64,000 nt of DNA from Pseudonocardia sp. 73-21 (lineage in GTDB: Bacteria; Actinomycetota; Actinomycetes; Mycobacteriales; Pseudonocardiaceae), in the NCBI RefSeq assembly GCF_001899645.1, contig NZ_MKVV01000014.1:62001-126000 (forward strand), in the 5' to 3' direction. Numbering within the stretch: the first letter of the stretch is position 1; each line of letters begins with the position of its first letter. The notes beneath the pieces were generated by a model, which was not told the DNA's origin, ran no database searches, and saw only the letters and a program-made list of their open reading frames with translations. A program made the translations under genes and the position numbers. This document shows positions 62,058 to 64,000 of the stretch, one piece after another.

Positions 62058-63682
62058 ATCACCCCGACCTCGGCGTCCCCGGGTTGACCAACGCCGTCGA
62101 GATCGGGCGCGGCGGCTTCGGCACCGTCTACTCCGCCGACGAGCCGGAGTTCGGCCGCGCGGTCGCCGTCAAGGTGCTGCGGGAGCGCCTGGGCGGTGAC
62201 GACGTGCGCCGCGCGTTCGCGCGCGAGTGCCAGGCGATGGGGTCGCTGTCGGGCCACCCCAACATCGTCGGGGTCCACCGCGGCGGGGCCACCACGGCCG
62301 GGCACCCCTACATCGTGATGGACGTCATGACGGGCGGGTCGCTCGCCGACCGGCTCGAGCGCGACGGGCCGCTGCCCTGGGCGGAGGTGCTCGACCGCGC
62401 GGTGTCGGTGGCCGGCGCCCTGGAGACGGCGCACCGCGCGGGCGTGCTGCACCTCGACCTCAAGCCCGCCAACCTCTTCGTCTCCCGCTACGGCGAGACC
62501 ACGCTCGGCGACTTCGGGATCTCCCGGATGCCCGGCGTCACGTCCAGCGTCGAGGGCCGGGTGCGCGCCAGCGCCGCCTACGCCGCTCCGGAACGGCTGC
62601 TCGACGGGGTCGCGTCGGTCGGCACCGACCTCTACGGCCTGGGGGCCACGCTGTTCGCGCTGCTCACCGGCCGTCCCGCGTTCGTCGGCGCGTCGGACGA
62701 GGACGCGGTGGCCACCGTGGCGCGCGTGGTCCGCGACCCGCTGCCCGACCTGCGCGCGCGGGGCATCCCCGACCCGGTCGCCCTCATCGTGGAACGGTTG
62801 ATGGCCAAGGCCCCCGAGGGCCGGTTCGGCTCCGCCGCCGAGGTGATCGGTGAGCTGCAGCGGGCGCAGCACGTCACCGGGCGGCCGGTGACCCGCGCGG
62901 TCGTCGAGGGCGCCGACCCGCGCCACGGCGACACCGCCACCAGGGCCGCGCCCCCGGTCGCCCCTCCGCCGCGCCCCGTGGTGCAGAGCCTCGCCCCGCC
63001 GCCCGAGTACGCGCCGGTCACCTCCCACGGGCCGGTGTTCCCGCCCCTGCCGCCCTCGCCGCTGCCCCGCGGCGGCACGATGGTCGCCACGCCGCTGCCC
63101 CCGCCCCCGCGTCCGTCCCGGCGGCCGCTGGTGCTCGCACTGGTGGCCGCGGTGGTCGTGGTCGCGCTGGGCGTCACCGGCGGGGTGTTCCTGCTCGACC
63201 GGCGCACGACGAACGGGGGCACGTCCACCCCCACGTTCGATGCCGCGGCCACCACGGCACCGCCGGCCCCGACCACCGCGGCGGCCGCCGGCCTCGTCGC
63301 CCTCGCGCCCGGGATCACCCACCCGGCCACCGACGAGGTGCGGGCCGTGCTCGCCGGCTACGTCTCCGGCATCGACGACAAGCGCTACGCCGACGCGTTC
63401 GCCTACTTCAGCCCCGCCTCGGACCCGGCCAGGGGCGGGTTGGCGAAGTGGACGCACGGCCAGTCCACCACCGCCATCAGGGACCCGGTGATCACGGCCG
63501 TCCGCGACACGGGAGCCGACCGCGTCGAGGTGGACATGACGTTCACCAGCACCCAGGACGCGACGTACGGCCCGAGTGGGCAGACCTGCACGAACTGGCG
63601 GCTCGCCTACGACATGCAGGGCCCGGGCCCCGGCTGGCTGATCCGCCGCGCCCGCACGCTCGCGCCTCCCGCGGCCTGCTGA
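62051..63682 (+). CDS. membrane Ser/Thr protein kinase (PknB-like) with extracytoplasmic domain
   Basis: This 543-residue protein has the kinase domain at residues 12-~275: GRGGFGTVY glycine loop, VAVKVL Lys41, HLDLKPAN catalytic loop (Asp136, Asn141), GDFGISR Asp154 and [10 protein letters not shown]. The arginine of the usual HRD is leucine here. A Pro-rich juxtamembrane linker (~285-355), one membrane helix (~357-380), a Thr/Ala-rich stalk and an NTF2-like extracellular domain ([23 protein letters not shown]) follow. The sensor domain probably binds a cell-envelope ligand. GTG start; overlaps the convergent folD remnant. Confidence 0.92.
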   Translation: MADHPDLGVPGLTNAVEIGRGGFGTVYSADEPEFGRAVAVKVLRERLGGDDVRRAFARECQAMGSLSGHPNIVGVHRGGATTAGHPYIVMDVMTGGSLADRLERDGPLPWAEVLDRAVSVAGALETAHRAGVLHLDLKPANLFVSRYGETTLGDFGISRMPGVTSSVEGRVRASAAYAAPERLLDGVASVGTDLYGLGATLFALLTGRPAFVGASDEDAVATVARVVRDPLPDLRARGIPDPVALIVERLMAKAPEGRFGSAAEVIGELQRAQHVTGRPVTRAVVEGADPRHGDTATRAAPPVAPPPRPVVQSLAPPPEYAPVTSHGPVFPPLPPSPLPRGGTMVATPLPPPPRPSRRPLVLALVAAVVVVALGVTGGVFLLDRRTTNGGTSTPTFDAAATTAPPAPTTAAAAGLVALAPGITHPATDEVRAVLAGYVSGIDDKRYADAFAYFSPASDPARGGLAKWTHGQSTTAIRDPVITAVRDTGADRVEVDMTFTSTQDATYGPSGQTCTNWRLAYDMQGPGPGWLIRRARTLAPPAAC

Positions 63683-64000
63683 GCACCCCGTGCCGCAGCC
63701 ACCGTGTTCCGGATCAACCAGACATCCGTGACGGGCCCGATGCCGCCCGGCACCGGCGTCACGGCGCGGGCGATGGGCGCGACGGCCTCGGTGTCCACGC
63801 CGCCGACAAGGTGGATCTGGCCGTCGGCGCCGGTCACCGGGTTGATGCCGACGTCGAGCACGACGACTCCGGGAGCGACGTGCTCGGCGCCGATCAGCCC
63901 GGTACGCCCGCGGCGACGACCAGCACGTCGGCGCTCCGCGACAGCTCGGCCAGGCGGCCGGTGCGGCTGGCCCACTCGTCGCACGACAGCACCGTGGCCT
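63607..64000 (-). pseudogene. folD: methylenetetrahydrofolate dehydrogenase/cyclohydrolase (FolD) fragment, frameshifted
   Basis: The C-terminal half of FolD runs in from the right edge. Reading leftwards it has [16 protein letters not shown], then in another frame [21 protein letters not shown], then [24 protein letters not shown]. One base is missing at about 63897-63903 (GTACCGGGCTGATC where GGCCTGATC is expected), giving an in-frame TGA. The normal FolD reaction is NADP-linked oxidation and hydrolysis of methylene-THF. The tail continues into the kinase gene on the opposite strand. The N-terminal half is outside the window, and a sequencing error is possible. Confidence 0.75.

Overview
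The window is high-GC DNA with dense, often 4-bp-overlapping genes, frequent GTG starts and many apparently leaderless promoters (TANNNT box 6-8 nt before the start codon). Together with the PcaR-type IclR regulator, DICT/GGDEF-like protein, BluB-CobT fusion and an RG-rich PadR, this points to an actinomycete, probably of the Pseudonocardiaceae. The family placement is inference; no rRNA or tRNA gene is visible in the window.

Left end (1-8.1 kb, minus strand): a large LAL/LuxR ATPase regulator lies upstream of a coupled signalling cassette: membrane hybrid histidine kinase with REC-REC-HPt, a 65-aa protein, a response regulator with a coiled-coil tail, a MinD/ParA-like ATPase, and a cyclic-nucleotide-binding protein that runs off the edge. 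8.1-14.3 kb: lower meta-cleavage genes (2-hydroxymuconic semialdehyde dehydrogenase, 4-hydroxy-2-oxovalerate aldolase, acylating acetaldehyde dehydrogenase), a TetR remnant, an IclR regulator and a ThDP enzyme, the last two sharing a near-identical palindromic operator. 14.4-20 kb: PadR regulator with palindromic operator, MFS exporter, PAC2 protein, and an SRPBCC / PEP-hydrolase-like / UPF0261 operon whose promoter and start codon lie in a 17-bp-arm palindrome.

20-30 kb: secreted RTX-like protein, AGE-family isomerase, AceE-like ThDP enzyme divergent from an Lrp regulator, serine hydrolase, a decay zone (regulator remnant and BCCT transporter pseudogene), peroxiredoxin and quinone reductase. 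30-40.5 kb: methyltransferase, an unrecognised 550-aa protein, FprA-like ferredoxin reductase, two enoyl-CoA hydratases, DICT protein, and an ABC transporter/DesK-DesR operon with a 22-codon ORF bridging kinase and regulator. 40.5-50 kb: two luciferase-like monooxygenases, membrane esterase, and a beta-ketoadipate block (PcaR-type regulator, pcaB-like lyase, pcaI broken by a frameshift, pcaJ), then a P450 and an FAD oxidoreductase.

50-64 kb: phosphopantetheinyl transferase, DNA polymerase IV, EEP nuclease, and a cobalamin region (cobalamin riboswitch, cobN, cobI, BluB-CobT fusion). Then come two paralogous envelope-associated proteins, a membrane Ser/Thr kinase with an HLD catalytic motif, and a frameshifted folD fragment.

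The clearest structure not explained by genes is a family of five palindromes, each exactly 42 bp, at gene ends (15121, 40524, 45344, 47958, 55463). One copy supplies the N-terminal codons of the PcaR-like gene and another the stop codon of pcaJ. A different 17-bp-arm palindrome sits in frame inside cobN.
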